Program-made: the position numbers and the translations under genes
Origin: an uncultured Lachnospiraceae bacterium
GTDB lineage: Bacteria > Bacillota > Clostridia > Lachnospirales > Lachnospiraceae
Assembly (NCBI GenBank): GCA_947626915.1
Contig: CANQUA010000007.1
Location: 1 to 64,000 of the forward strand
Length of the DNA stretch: 64,000 nucleotides
Reading direction: 5' to 3'
Notes under the pieces: generated by a model
Seen by the model: only the letters and a program-made list of their open reading frames with translations
Database searches by the model: none
Told to the model about the DNA's origin: nothing
Shown here: positions 52,474-61,314 of the stretch, in pieces
Numbering within the stretch: the stretch's first letter is position 1
Layout of the letters: each line of letters opens with the position of its first letter

Positions 52474-53246
52474 AACCGAACACCTCCCGCCAGCTGCCGG
52501 GCAACCGCGTAAACGACGCCGACGCCTATGGCAATGCAGAAGAAGACCAGCAGCGCGTCCAGCATGCGCACGACGCCGGCCAGATAATTCTCATCCGTAA
52601 TGTCGCGGATCGCGTTGGTAAAGGCCACGCCCGGAATCAGCGATACCACGGCCCCGATGACAATATAGTCCAGCTGTTCTCCCAATCCCAGGGTATAAAT
52701 GAGCATACTGGCCAGAGTCGCCACCATGCCGCCTGTAATGCTGCCGACCATCTTCGACAAATGCGGCCTGCTTACGTAAAGGATGTATATATACAGAATC
52801 GCCCCGGCAATCGAAGCCGCCAGCGCGTCCGTAACCCCGCCGCCGTAGATATAGGCGAAGCCCGCGCTGCCCAGCGCCGCCGCCAGCACCTGCACCCGGT
52901 AGGTCTTGCCCGGCATTTTCCGGATCCGCTCCAGCTCCTCCCTGGCCTGGCTGACCGTAAATTTCCCTTCTTCAATCTCCCGCGACAGCTGGTTCACCGC
53001 CGCCACGCGGTCCAGATGGGCGCTGCCCACCGGCACGTGCAGGATCTTGGCGAACGGTTCCTTGCCCACGCTGTCCGCGGTAACAAAGATGCCGTTGCTC
53101 AAAGTAAAGGCATTACTGGACTCGATCCCGTAATGCCTGCTGATGCGGTAGATGGTCTCTTCCACACGGAAGATCTCGGCGCCGTTCTCCAGCAGGATAT
53201 GTCCCGCCTCAATGGCGACGTCCATCACTTCCCTTTCTCCCTCCAT
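52470..53246 (-). CDS. ThrE-type exporter, N-terminal half
   Basis: 258 residues: an N-terminal cytoplasmic domain (VMDVAIEAGHILLENGAEIFRVEETI, the DUF1212-type hydrolase-like region) followed by about five membrane helices (GGMVATLASMLIYTLGLG). With the downstream small protein it makes up the ThrE threonine/serine exporter, or a related efflux pump. The ATG at 53246 (MEGEREVMD) follows AAGGAGAGG; an in-frame TTG six codons before overlaps this site. Confidence 0.85.
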   Translation of the reverse strand: MEGEREVMDVAIEAGHILLENGAEIFRVEETIYRISRHYGIESSNAFTLSNGIFVTADSVGKEPFAKILHVPVGSAHLDRVAAVNQLSREIEEGKFTVSQAREELERIRKMPGKTYRVQVLAAALGSAGFAYIYGGGVTDALAASIAGAILYIYILYVSRPHLSKMVGSITGGMVATLASMLIYTLGLGEQLDYIVIGAVVSLIPGVAFTNAIRDITDENYLAGVVRMLDALLVFFCIAIGVGVVYAVARQLAGGVRL

Positions 53247-53318
53247 CCCAGTCCTCTCCTTCAAACATGTATTTCGCCGTGACAGAAGCTGCGATACTCG
53301 TCTGCCCGGGTCCCTCCG

Positions 53319-53555
53319 TCAATCCGCGTCCAGGTTATCAAAAAGCTCTGAATTGTAAAATTCCCGGACCGACACGCCCAGCCCCTCGGCGATCTTTTTG
53401 ATATTCACGATACCCGGATTCTGACTTTTCCCATGAAGAATGCTCTTCACCGTCGAGGCGGGCATCCCGCTCCGGTAGATCAGGGCGTAGACCGACAGTT
53501 TTCTCTCCCTGCGCAGCTCCTGGATGCGCAGATTGGTCGCTTCGCAAATGTTCAT
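53319..53555 (-). CDS. XRE-family helix-turn-helix regulator
   Basis: 78-residue DNA-binding protein: LRIQELRRERKLSVYALIYR, then SGMPASTVKSILHGKS as recognition helix region and IKKIAEGLGVSVREF. It has only an HTH domain. The ATG at 53555 has AAGGAG eight bases upstream. It precedes the ThrE genes by 72 bases on the same strand, and may regulate them. Confidence 0.88.
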   Translation of the reverse strand: MNICEATNLRIQELRRERKLSVYALIYRSGMPASTVKSILHGKSQNPGIVNIKKIAEGLGVSVREFYNSELFDNLDAD

Positions 53556-53632
53556 CGTCATCTCTCCTTTTTCCAATTAGTGTATCTTATATAAAGAGAT
53601 TTATGGGTTGAAATACTGTCTGTCCCGAAATT

Positions 53633-54565
53633 TTAGTTTTCCGTCATATTTTTCGTATCTTCAATCAGATAGATCGGCCGGTCCTTCAGCTCCGTAAACA
53701 GGATCGCGATATACTCCCCGATGATCCCGACGATCAAAAACAGCACCGCGAACATAAAGCAGTTCAGCACCACGATGGTCGCGTAGCCGCTCGGCGCGCC
53801 CCCTCTGGTAAACAGCGTATACAGAAGCACGACGCACCCCAGCAGCGCCGCGAATAATCCGGCGTAAATCCCCAGCTTTAACGGCAGGTTTGAAAAGCAG
53901 ACGATGGTATTTACGGAAAAACGGATCAGCTTGCGGATGCTGTATTTGCTGTGCCCCGCCGCCCTGGCCCTGGCCTCGTACTCGATGGTAGTACGCTTAA
54001 AGCCCACATTCTGGACATACCCGCGCAGGAACCGGACCCGTTCCCGGTAATTGGTGCGCAGCACTTCCGCCACCTTCCGGCTGACGGCGAAGAAATCCGA
54101 CGCATTGTCCTCGAAATGCACGTCCGAAAGGACATTGATCAGTTTATAGAAAGCCGCCGAGGTCAGATTCTTCAGCCATCCCGCCGATTCATTGCGGGTC
54201 CTGACCATGTTGATGACCTGATAGCCCTCCTCAAACTTTTCCACGATCTGCGGGATACAGGCCGGCGGATGCTGCAGGTCCGCGTCCATGCAGACCATCC
54301 CGTCGCCGTTACTATGATCCAGACCGGCGATCATGGCCGCCTCATGGCCAAAATTCCGTGAAAAATGGATCACCTTCACGCGCCCGTCCCGTTCCGCCAG
54401 GCGGTTCAGTATCTGCGGACTCCCGTCCACGCTGCCGTCATTGACAAACAGCAGCTCATAATCCCAGGGGATCCCCGCCAGCACCTGGCTCGCCTCCCGG
54501 TAAAACTGCTCCAATACCTCTTCCTCGTTGTAGACAGACACAACGACCGACAACAATCTTTCCAT
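53633..54565 (-). CDS. GT2 glycosyltransferase of the DPM1/GtrB type
   Basis: Transfers a sugar to undecaprenyl phosphate, typically making a lipid-linked sugar donor for later GT-C enzymes. 310 residues: GT-A domain with SVVVSVYNEEEVLEQ, FVNDGSVDGSPQI and the metal motif MDADLQHPP, then two C-terminal membrane helices (LGIYAGLFAALLGCVVLLYT, VLNCFMFAVLFLIVGIIGEY). It is the last gene of the surface-polysaccharide operon, nine bases after the large membrane protein that may use its product. Confidence 0.92.
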   Translation of the reverse strand: MERLLSVVVSVYNEEEVLEQFYREASQVLAGIPWDYELLFVNDGSVDGSPQILNRLAERDGRVKVIHFSRNFGHEAAMIAGLDHSNGDGMVCMDADLQHPPACIPQIVEKFEEGYQVINMVRTRNESAGWLKNLTSAAFYKLINVLSDVHFEDNASDFFAVSRKVAEVLRTNYRERVRFLRGYVQNVGFKRTTIEYEARARAAGHSKYSIRKLIRFSVNTIVCFSNLPLKLGIYAGLFAALLGCVVLLYTLFTRGGAPSGYATIVVLNCFMFAVLFLIVGIIGEYIAILFTELKDRPIYLIEDTKNMTEN

Positions 54566-54574
54566 ATGATTTCC

Positions 54575-56992
54575 TCACTCCGCGGGCCAGGGCCAGAGTT
54601 CCTGCCAGACCCAAAACTCCTCCGCCAGCTTTTTCGTATCCTCCGTCATCTGCCCGTCCGGGTATACCTCGGCCAGCATATTTTCTCCCTCATACAGGAT
54701 CGGCTTCACATATCCCGACTCGATCATATCATAAAGCAGGGGCCAGATCCAGGTCCGTTCTCCGATCCAGGGCCCGTTCAGATAAATATAGTCCGTCTTT
54801 GCGTATTTCATAAATTCCGCAAAAGACGTTTTGTCCATCATCAGCCACAAATTCCCGTTTGAACCGGCAATATCCGTGGCCGACTGGGCGCTGCACGGGA
54901 ACTGCAGATCCTCCGGATGGCTGCCGAAGGCAATGAGACGGTTCCGCGGGTCTTCCGCCAGCACGTCCCAGATTCTGCCTTTGCCCTGACCGACCATCTC
55001 CGCGTGCCGCAGCTCCACATGATCATAATATCCGCGGTTAATCACGTTCACCGGGCTCAGACCGGCGGACCATCCCCAGTCGGACACGGCCGTAAGCATC
55101 GCCGAAAACAAGATGGCCGGCAGGACCAGTGCCGCGTACGCCCGCCTCACCGCTCTTCCCGAAAGCCGGGCGATAAGCCGGAAGCTGAAGATCCCGGTCA
55201 GAACATATAAAAGCATGAAATAATTTCCGTCCACCTGAAAAAGACTGAAAAGGCCGATCAGGTTCACGATCAGAAAAGGAAAATACACGATGCAGAACCA
55301 GCGGCCCAGGCGGCGTTCCGGCACGGTCTCCCGCCTTTTCTTCAGCAGGCACCAGGCCGCGGCCGCCAGAAGCGCGAACCAGAAGATCAGGCTTCCCCAC
55401 GCGATCAGCACATGGGACAGCTCCGACGGATCCAGGATCATGCCGTAAAGCCGGTCCGCGATATGCTTCAGTACCTCCCAGCCGCCCAGACCCCCCATTT
55501 CCCCGGCAAGGGAATGGGCGCTGTAAGGGTACTTCATCTGAAACCCCAGCTTAATCAGGAAAGAAGAAAACACAGAGGTCACCGGCAGCCCCGTGAGCAG
55601 CCAGGTCCGGGCCCAGATCCCGATCAGACCGCCCAGGGCCAGCACCACAATCCCGGCCGCCTCCGGACGACCGGCCCGGCCGCACCGCAGGGAAAAACGG
55701 CGCATCCATATGAGGCCCAGAAAGCCCATCCCATAGACCGCCGTGGAGAATACCATGGAGGTAGGCTTGCATATCCAGCTGAAAGCGAGCGCCGCGGCGC
55801 TGTAGTAAATCGCTCCGTCCGCACCGTCCGGCGCTTCGTTTACGGCCCTTTCTCTTCCCGGGCCGCCGCACGACAGCCGGCCGCCGGTCAGGCAGACCAA
55901 TAATTCCCGTATCATGATCAGCTGCAGGAACAACGTGATCGTGTCCGTTTTTGCCGTAATGCCCATATTCGTAACGCCGGGAACGGAAGCCAGAAACACG
56001 GCCAGATACGCTGCCATTTGAGGATTCAGGAAATATCCCGCCACGCAGAACGCCGCCAGGAGCGCCCCCTCGGTCAGCCAGAGATTAAAAGAGATCTGAA
56101 AGCTGTAGGACGGGAGCAGGACCAGCGGCAGCGTCAGCGTTTCCCAGCCTTTCGAATAAGTATAGACCACGCCCACCGTGCCCAGGTTCTCGTAAATCCC
56201 GCGCCCGTTGTCTAAAATATATGCGCTTCTGACGCCGTACCAGATACTGTCGTAATCCACCGCAACGTTCATCCGCCCCGCCTGAAGGCAGAACATCGTC
56301 AGAATGAACGCCGCCCCCAGGGAAAAGGCCGCGGACCATGCGCCGTCCGCTCCGGGCGCTTCTCCGGAGCGCGCCGCACGCCGGCCGTTTCCCGGAACCG
56401 GCCGCCGCAGGCAGACCAACTCCCGGACCAGCATCGCCCCCGCGCTCACTAAAACCGCGGCGCACAGAACCGGGATGGAACCGATCCCCGCCGCCGACAT
56501 CAGGCAGAAAAGGCAAATGACCGCCAGCGCTCCGGTCAGGAAATCCCGCCCCCACGCCAGCGCCGGAGCGGCGGCTGAAAAAGAGGCCGCCTCCTTTTTA
56601 TACTGGCGCAGCACCGAAGGATCCTCCCTCCCCGCCTGCTTCCTGCCTCTCAGCAGGCGCCGGATGCTCCTTCCGGCCATACAAATATACAGCAGGTACA
56701 CTCCGGACACCAAAAGCGGGATCAAAATCACATGGATCCACAAAAAGACCGCCGCCGTCGCAGCAATCCCCGCCAGTTTTAACCGCTTGTTTTTTACAAA
56801 TCTTCCAATCAGAAAGAAAAGCAGAAACAGGACCGCCAGCTCTTTTATCATCGACCAGAATACCGGCTGATTGAATTCCCACGCAAAATCTCCCTGTACG
56901 AACAGCCGTTCAAACGCGTAAAAGACGGCGGCAAGCATCATCGCCGCTAAAATCGTCCATATACATGTTTCTTTGGTCGTAAGCTTTTTCAT
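54575..56992 (-). CDS. Large polytopic membrane protein, possible GT-C glycosyltransferase
   Basis: 805 residues with about 14-16 membrane helices and a C-terminal soluble domain of some 120 residues. An early extracytoplasmic loop has VAVDYDSIWYGVRSAYIL, with acidic residues in the place where GT-C enzymes have their metal/catalytic Asp. This and the adjacent lipid-sugar-making GT2 suggest a polyprenyl-phosphate-sugar-dependent transferase. I do not recognise a specific family. The gene start has an AAAGGACAGG site and lies 24 bases after the LicD gene. Confidence 0.8.
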   Translation of the reverse strand: MKKLTTKETCIWTILAAMMLAAVFYAFERLFVQGDFAWEFNQPVFWSMIKELAVLFLLFFLIGRFVKNKRLKLAGIAATAAVFLWIHVILIPLLVSGVYLLYICMAGRSIRRLLRGRKQAGREDPSVLRQYKKEAASFSAAAPALAWGRDFLTGALAVICLFCLMSAAGIGSIPVLCAAVLVSAGAMLVRELVCLRRPVPGNGRRAARSGEAPGADGAWSAAFSLGAAFILTMFCLQAGRMNVAVDYDSIWYGVRSAYILDNGRGIYENLGTVGVVYTYSKGWETLTLPLVLLPSYSFQISFNLWLTEGALLAAFCVAGYFLNPQMAAYLAVFLASVPGVTNMGITAKTDTITLFLQLIMIRELLVCLTGGRLSCGGPGRERAVNEAPDGADGAIYYSAAALAFSWICKPTSMVFSTAVYGMGFLGLIWMRRFSLRCGRAGRPEAAGIVVLALGGLIGIWARTWLLTGLPVTSVFSSFLIKLGFQMKYPYSAHSLAGEMGGLGGWEVLKHIADRLYGMILDPSELSHVLIAWGSLIFWFALLAAAAWCLLKKRRETVPERRLGRWFCIVYFPFLIVNLIGLFSLFQVDGNYFMLLYVLTGIFSFRLIARLSGRAVRRAYAALVLPAILFSAMLTAVSDWGWSAGLSPVNVINRGYYDHVELRHAEMVGQGKGRIWDVLAEDPRNRLIAFGSHPEDLQFPCSAQSATDIAGSNGNLWLMMDKTSFAEFMKYAKTDYIYLNGPWIGERTWIWPLLYDMIESGYVKPILYEGENMLAEVYPDGQMTEDTKKLAEEFWVWQELWPWPAE

Positions 56993-57016
56993 GGCCTGTC
57001 CTTTCCCTTAGTACCT

Positions 57017-57883
57017 CTAATCCGTTACGGAGATCCATCCGTCCGTATGGGCCGGCTTCCGCTTTTCTTCCGGCGGAAGCTGCATATAACTGCCGTAAAC
57101 CTGGGTCAGCACCTGATCCCACCCTTTCGGGGCCATCAGGACCGTATCCTCGAAAGGCAGATCGACCGTCTCCTCGCTCCACTCGCGCTTCAGCGTCACA
57201 TAAAGATAATCCGGCTGATAGTTGCTGTAATACAGCAGCCCGCTTTTTCCTTTTCCGTCCTTCACCGCCGCTTTGCGCTGCCAGGCGCGGATCGTCTTCA
57301 TCGGGATCCGCTTCCCAACCGCGGACAAAAGCCTGACGGCAAAACCGCTGATCCGCCCGTATTTTCCGAAATCCAGGCGATACCGGTGCCCCATGGCCAG
57401 CCCGTAGATCGCGGTATGCAGCCCCTTGGTCCAGAACGCCGCGAATTTTCCTTCCGGCAGCTCGTCCAGGATAAACAGATCGACCCAAAGATGGTTCAGC
57501 TTCCCTTCATAATACTCCATCTCCTGACTGTCCGCATGGGTCCGGCTGTTCAGATACACGATCCGCGGCGTGAAATCATAAAACGCCTTTCCGCCCCGGA
57601 AATCCTTAGTCTCCAGAAGGCGCATTCTTTTCGGCAGCTCGCTGGGCGCCACCCTGGCGAACGCCTCATAGTTTTCTCTGGTAAAAGCCAGATCCGCGTC
57701 GTCGTCCCAGGGAATGAAGCCCTGATGGCGCACGGCCCCTAAAAGCGTGCCGGAATCCATCACATACCGGATCCCGTATTTGCGGCAGATCCGGTCGACC
57801 TCTTTCAATATGCTCAAGTTTGCCCGATGGACCGCTTCCAGACCATAATCGGTTTCCAATTTCTTCTCTTCCAAAAACGCCAC
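57017..57883 (-). CDS. LicD-family phosphotransferase
   Basis: Nucleotidyltransferase-fold protein of 288 residues that adds phosphocholine or a related group to glycans. Motif: DSGTLLGAVRHQGFIPWDDD with the metal-binding Asp residues, near residue 45-65. Its acceptor is probably the polysaccharide made by this operon. The protein is cytoplasmic. In the operon it is 25 bases after rfbH. Choline uptake genes of the Lic pathway (licB, licC) are not seen. Confidence 0.9.
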   Translation of the reverse strand: MAFLEEKKLETDYGLEAVHRANLSILKEVDRICRKYGIRYVMDSGTLLGAVRHQGFIPWDDDADLAFTRENYEAFARVAPSELPKRMRLLETKDFRGGKAFYDFTPRIVYLNSRTHADSQEMEYYEGKLNHLWVDLFILDELPEGKFAAFWTKGLHTAIYGLAMGHRYRLDFGKYGRISGFAVRLLSAVGKRIPMKTIRAWQRKAAVKDGKGKSGLLYYSNYQPDYLYVTLKREWSEETVDLPFEDTVLMAPKGWDQVLTQVYGSYMQLPPEEKRKPAHTDGWISVTD

Positions 57884-57908
57884 CTCGTATTCTGTCCGCC
57901 GTTCCTTC

Positions 57909-59246
57909 TCACATGCCGACCGCTTCGCGGATCACCTTCGCCATGTAATCGATCATCTCGTCCGTCATGCCCGGATAAACGCCGACCCAGAACGTATCCC
58001 GCATGATCCGGTCCGTGCTGCTCAGATCCCCGACGACCCGGTAACCGGTTTTCTCCGCCCGCATCTGGTCGAAGCAGGGATGCCGGGTCAGATTCCCCGC
58101 AAACAGCATCCGGGTCTGGACGCCCTTCCCTTCCACATAGCGGACTACCTCGTTCCGGTCCACGCCCTCCCGGCAGGTGATCAGGAATCCGAACCAGCTG
58201 GGCCGCGCATGGGGAGCCGCCTCCGGCAGGATCAGCTTCTCTTCCGTGCCCCGAAGCGCCTGATACAGCCGGTCAAAATTGTGCCGCCGCCGTTCCACAA
58301 ACGACGGGAATTTGTCCAGCTGGGCGCACCCGATGGCCGCCTGCATGTCCGTGGCTTTCAGATTGTATCCGAAATGAGAATATACGTACTTGTGATCGTA
58401 GCCTGACGGGAGCTCCCCGTACTGCCGGTCAAACCGGTGGCCGCAGAGATTGTCGCGTCCCGGCGGGCAGCTGCAGTCCCGCCCCCAGTCGCGCAGCGAC
58501 CGGATGATCTTGTGAAGCAGGGGGTTGTCGGTATAGACGGCCCCGCCCTCGCCCATGGTCATATGATGGGGCGGATAAAAACTGGAGGTCCCGATGTCGC
58601 CGATGGTTCCGGTAAACCGCTCCTCCCCGCCGATCGTGTAGCGGCTGCCGAGGGCGTCGCAGTTGTCCTCAATCAGCCACAGTCCGTGGCGGCCGCAGAA
58701 ATCCTTCACCGCGGCCAGGTCAAAAGGATTGCCCAGAGTATGCGCGATCATAACCACCCGCGTTTTTTCCGTATACGCCTGCTCCAGCTGGGCCACGTCA
58801 ATATTATACTGCGGAATGGTCACGTCCACGAATACCGGCGTCACCCCGTACTGGATAGCCGGCGTCACCGTCGTCGGGAACCCGGCCGCCACTGTGATCA
58901 TCTCATGTCCCGGCTTTACCTGGCGGTCCCCAAGCAGCGGGGAAGTCAGCGCCATAAACGCCGTCAGATTGGCGGAAGAACCGGAATTGACCAGAGAGCA
59001 GAAGCGCACGCCCAGATACGCGGCCAGCTTCTTTTCGAACGCGTCCGTATAGCGCCCGGAGGTCAGCCAGAACTCCAGGGAACTGTCCACCAGGTTCATC
59101 ATCTCCGCCCTGTCATACACGCGGGAAGCGTAAGGGATCCGGTCTCCTTCCTCATAGCCTTTTTTCCGATGGAAGCGGTCGCAGTACTCGCCTACCATCT
59201 GCAGGATCTCTTCCCGCGCCTGCTGTTCTGTCATATGTTCAAACAT
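57909..59246 (-). CDS. rfbH: CDP-6-deoxy-4-keto-hexose 3-dehydratase (E1)
   Basis: Removes the C3 hydroxyl of CDP-4-keto-6-deoxyglucose with a reductase partner, leading to 3,6-dideoxy sugars. 445-residue PMP/PLP enzyme of the DegT/AryB fold. The PLP position SSFYPPHHMTMGEGG (residues 221-235) has His in place of the aminotransferase Lys, as in this dehydratase. Cys258, Cys260 and Cys268 (DCSCPPGRDNLC) match the iron-sulphur cysteine region. Length fits E1. The usual flavin/iron-sulphur reductase (RfbI/AscD) is not in the window. Confidence 0.94.
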   Translation of the reverse strand: MFEHMTEQQAREEILQMVGEYCDRFHRKKGYEEGDRIPYASRVYDRAEMMNLVDSSLEFWLTSGRYTDAFEKKLAAYLGVRFCSLVNSGSSANLTAFMALTSPLLGDRQVKPGHEMITVAAGFPTTVTPAIQYGVTPVFVDVTIPQYNIDVAQLEQAYTEKTRVVMIAHTLGNPFDLAAVKDFCGRHGLWLIEDNCDALGSRYTIGGEERFTGTIGDIGTSSFYPPHHMTMGEGGAVYTDNPLLHKIIRSLRDWGRDCSCPPGRDNLCGHRFDRQYGELPSGYDHKYVYSHFGYNLKATDMQAAIGCAQLDKFPSFVERRRHNFDRLYQALRGTEEKLILPEAAPHARPSWFGFLITCREGVDRNEVVRYVEGKGVQTRMLFAGNLTRHPCFDQMRAEKTGYRVVGDLSSTDRIMRDTFWVGVYPGMTDEMIDYMAKVIREAVGM

Positions 59247-59285
59247 GTTCTGTCCCTTTCTGCTGCTGTATGCAAATCTTTTCGG

Positions 59286-60383
59286 TTATCCGTCTGTGTG
59301 TTCCGCTTCCAGGTCAAAGAATCTCCCGATCTGCCGGTCCATCTCTGCGGTCATCTCCGCGCCGTTTAAATACGCTTTCGTCCATTCCACCGTCCAGTCT
59401 ATGGCGTCCCGGATCCCCAGCCGGGGGCTCCACCCGAACACACGCCGTATTTTCGAGCAGTCCAGCTTCAGGAAATTCGCTTCATGGGGCCCTCCGTCCG
59501 ACCGGTCCACCCAATGCGCGTCCCCGCCCCAGGCCCGGCAGAACAGATCCGCCAGCTGTCCGGTGGTCACACAGTCCCGGTCCTCCGGTCCCACGTTATA
59601 ATATCCCGCGCAGCCTGGATCCTCATACTGGGCCATGGCGATCAGCAGATAGACAAACAGCGGTTCCAGCACATGCTGATACGGCCTGGTAGAATAGGGG
59701 TTCCGCACCACGATCTCACGGCCCGCCGTGACCGCGCGGATACAGTCCGGCACGATCCGGTCATGGGCAAAATCCCCGCCGCCGATCACATTGCCGGCCC
59801 TGGCCGTAGAGACCGCGCACCGTCCGTCCCCGAAAAACGACCTGGCGTAGCTGTGCGTCACCAGTTCCGAGCAGGATTTGGAATTGGAATAGGGATCATA
59901 TCCGTCCAGCGGATCGCATTCCCGGTAACCATACTCCCACTCCCGGTTTTCATAAACCTTGTCCGTCGTCACATTCAGCAGGGAACGGACGCTTTCGCAT
60001 AAACGGGCGCACTCCAGCACATGGACCGTCCCCATCACATTCGTTTCATACGTATAGACCGGCTCTTTATAGGAATCCCTCACAATGGGCTGCGCCGCCA
60101 GATGGAACACCACCTGCGGCTGCGTCTCTTCAAACGCCCGACGCAGCCCCGGCAGATCCCGCACATCCCCCGTGATTCCCCGGAACGTCTTTCCCAGTCC
60201 GGCCGCCTCGTAAAGAGACGGTTCGGTGGGGGGCTCCAGCCCGTAGCCTGTGACCTCCGCGCCTAAATCCGTCAGGATCCGGCAGAGCCACCCGCCCTTA
60301 AAGCCGGTATGGCCGGTCACCAGCACCCGTTTCCCCTGATAAAAGGAAGACAGCTTTGCCCAGAGGGCCGACATGTTTTCCAT
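59286..60383 (-). CDS. rfbG: CDP-glucose 4,6-dehydratase
   Basis: Short-chain dehydrogenase fold NAD enzyme that turns CDP-glucose into CDP-4-keto-6-deoxyglucose, the substrate of RfbH. 365 residues starting MENMSALWAKL. NAD motif VLVTGHTGFKGGWL, catalytic region NVTTDKVYENREWEYGY and YSNSKSCSEL with the YxxxK. The start at 60383 has TAGGAG upstream; an in-frame extension upstream overlaps rfbF and lacks a site. It follows rfbF by 11 bases. Confidence 0.95.
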   Translation of the reverse strand: MENMSALWAKLSSFYQGKRVLVTGHTGFKGGWLCRILTDLGAEVTGYGLEPPTEPSLYEAAGLGKTFRGITGDVRDLPGLRRAFEETQPQVVFHLAAQPIVRDSYKEPVYTYETNVMGTVHVLECARLCESVRSLLNVTTDKVYENREWEYGYRECDPLDGYDPYSNSKSCSELVTHSYARSFFGDGRCAVSTARAGNVIGGGDFAHDRIVPDCIRAVTAGREIVVRNPYSTRPYQHVLEPLFVYLLIAMAQYEDPGCAGYYNVGPEDRDCVTTGQLADLFCRAWGGDAHWVDRSDGGPHEANFLKLDCSKIRRVFGWSPRLGIRDAIDWTVEWTKAYLNGAEMTAEMDRQIGRFFDLEAEHTDG

Positions 60384-60394
60384 ACAGTTCTCTC

Positions 60395-61168
60395 CTATTT
60401 CCATATTTTCCAGGGCGCGCGGCCGCTGCTCCAAAGCTCCTCCAGCTTCTTCATCTCCCGCTGGGTATCCATGCACTGCCAGAAGCCCGTGTGGTGGTAG
60501 CTCATCAGCTGCCCCTCCGCCGCCAGACGCTGCATCGGCCCCTGTTCAAAGACCGTCGCATCGCCTTCCAGATACCCGAAAATCTCCGGGTTCATCACCA
60601 TAAAACCGCCGTTGATCAGCGTCGCGTCCTCCTCGTTCTTCTCCCGGAAGGAACGGATCTGATTGTCCGGTCCCACATCCAGCACGCCTTTCAGCTGCGC
60701 AATATTCACCGTCGTGATCGTGGCGATCCGTCCGTGGGAACGGTGGAACGCCAGAAGCGCGTCAAGATCCACATCGCACACGCCGTCCCCATAGGTCAGC
60801 ATAAACGTCTCGTCCCCAACATAGGGCCGGATCCGCTTCACCCGCCCGCCGGTCATCGTGTTCAGGCCCGTATCCACCAGCGTCACCTTCCACGGCTCCG
60901 TATAATTATTATGAACCTCCATCCGGTTGTTGGCCAGATCAAAGGTCACATCGGAAGTATGCAGGAAATAGTCCGCGAAAAACTCTTTGACCACATACTG
61001 TTTGTATCCCAGGCAGATCACAAATTCATGAAAGCCAAACTCCGAATAGTATTTCATAATGTGCCACAGCATCGGATAACCGCCGATCTCGATCATCGGC
61101 TTCGGCTTCAAATGGCTCTCCTCGCTGATCCGGGTCCCGAATCCGCCCGCCAGAATCACAACCTTCAT
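60395..61168 (-). CDS. rfbF: Glucose-1-phosphate cytidylyltransferase
   Basis: Makes CDP-glucose from CTP and glucose-1-phosphate, entry to CDP-deoxyhexoses. 257 residues; nucleotide motif VVILAGGFGTRISEESHLKP (residues 3-22) and DGVCDVDL; FREKNEEDATLINGGFMVM. Start MKVVILAGG with AGGAGG upstream. With rfbG and rfbH it forms the first three steps of the CDP-3,6-dideoxyhexose pathway in order. Confidence 0.96.
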   Translation of the reverse strand: MKVVILAGGFGTRISEESHLKPKPMIEIGGYPMLWHIMKYYSEFGFHEFVICLGYKQYVVKEFFADYFLHTSDVTFDLANNRMEVHNNYTEPWKVTLVDTGLNTMTGGRVKRIRPYVGDETFMLTYGDGVCDVDLDALLAFHRSHGRIATITTVNIAQLKGVLDVGPDNQIRSFREKNEEDATLINGGFMVMNPEIFGYLEGDATVFEQGPMQRLAAEGQLMSYHHTGFWQCMDTQREMKKLEELWSSGRAPWKIWK

Positions 61169-61184
61169 CCCGTTCCTCCTTTAT

Positions 61185-61304
61185 CTCCCGGAAACTCTCA
61201 TGCCGGCTCCGGCCGCCGCGTCAGAACCTCCGGCCCTCTTCTGTCTCCCGCAAACTTTCTCACCGGCTCCGGGCCGCCGCCTCAAAGCCGCAGTTTTCGG
61301 CCGC
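61185..61304. repeat. 60-bp imperfect duplication between rfbF and the upstream membrane gene
   Basis: CTCCCGGAAACTCTCATGCC and, 60 bases later, CTCCCGCAAACTTTCTCACC, each continued by GGCTCCGGGCCGCC-like sequence. The two copies are diverged. No gene lies here. Confidence 0.6.
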
Positions 61305-61314
61305 CGGCACCCTT

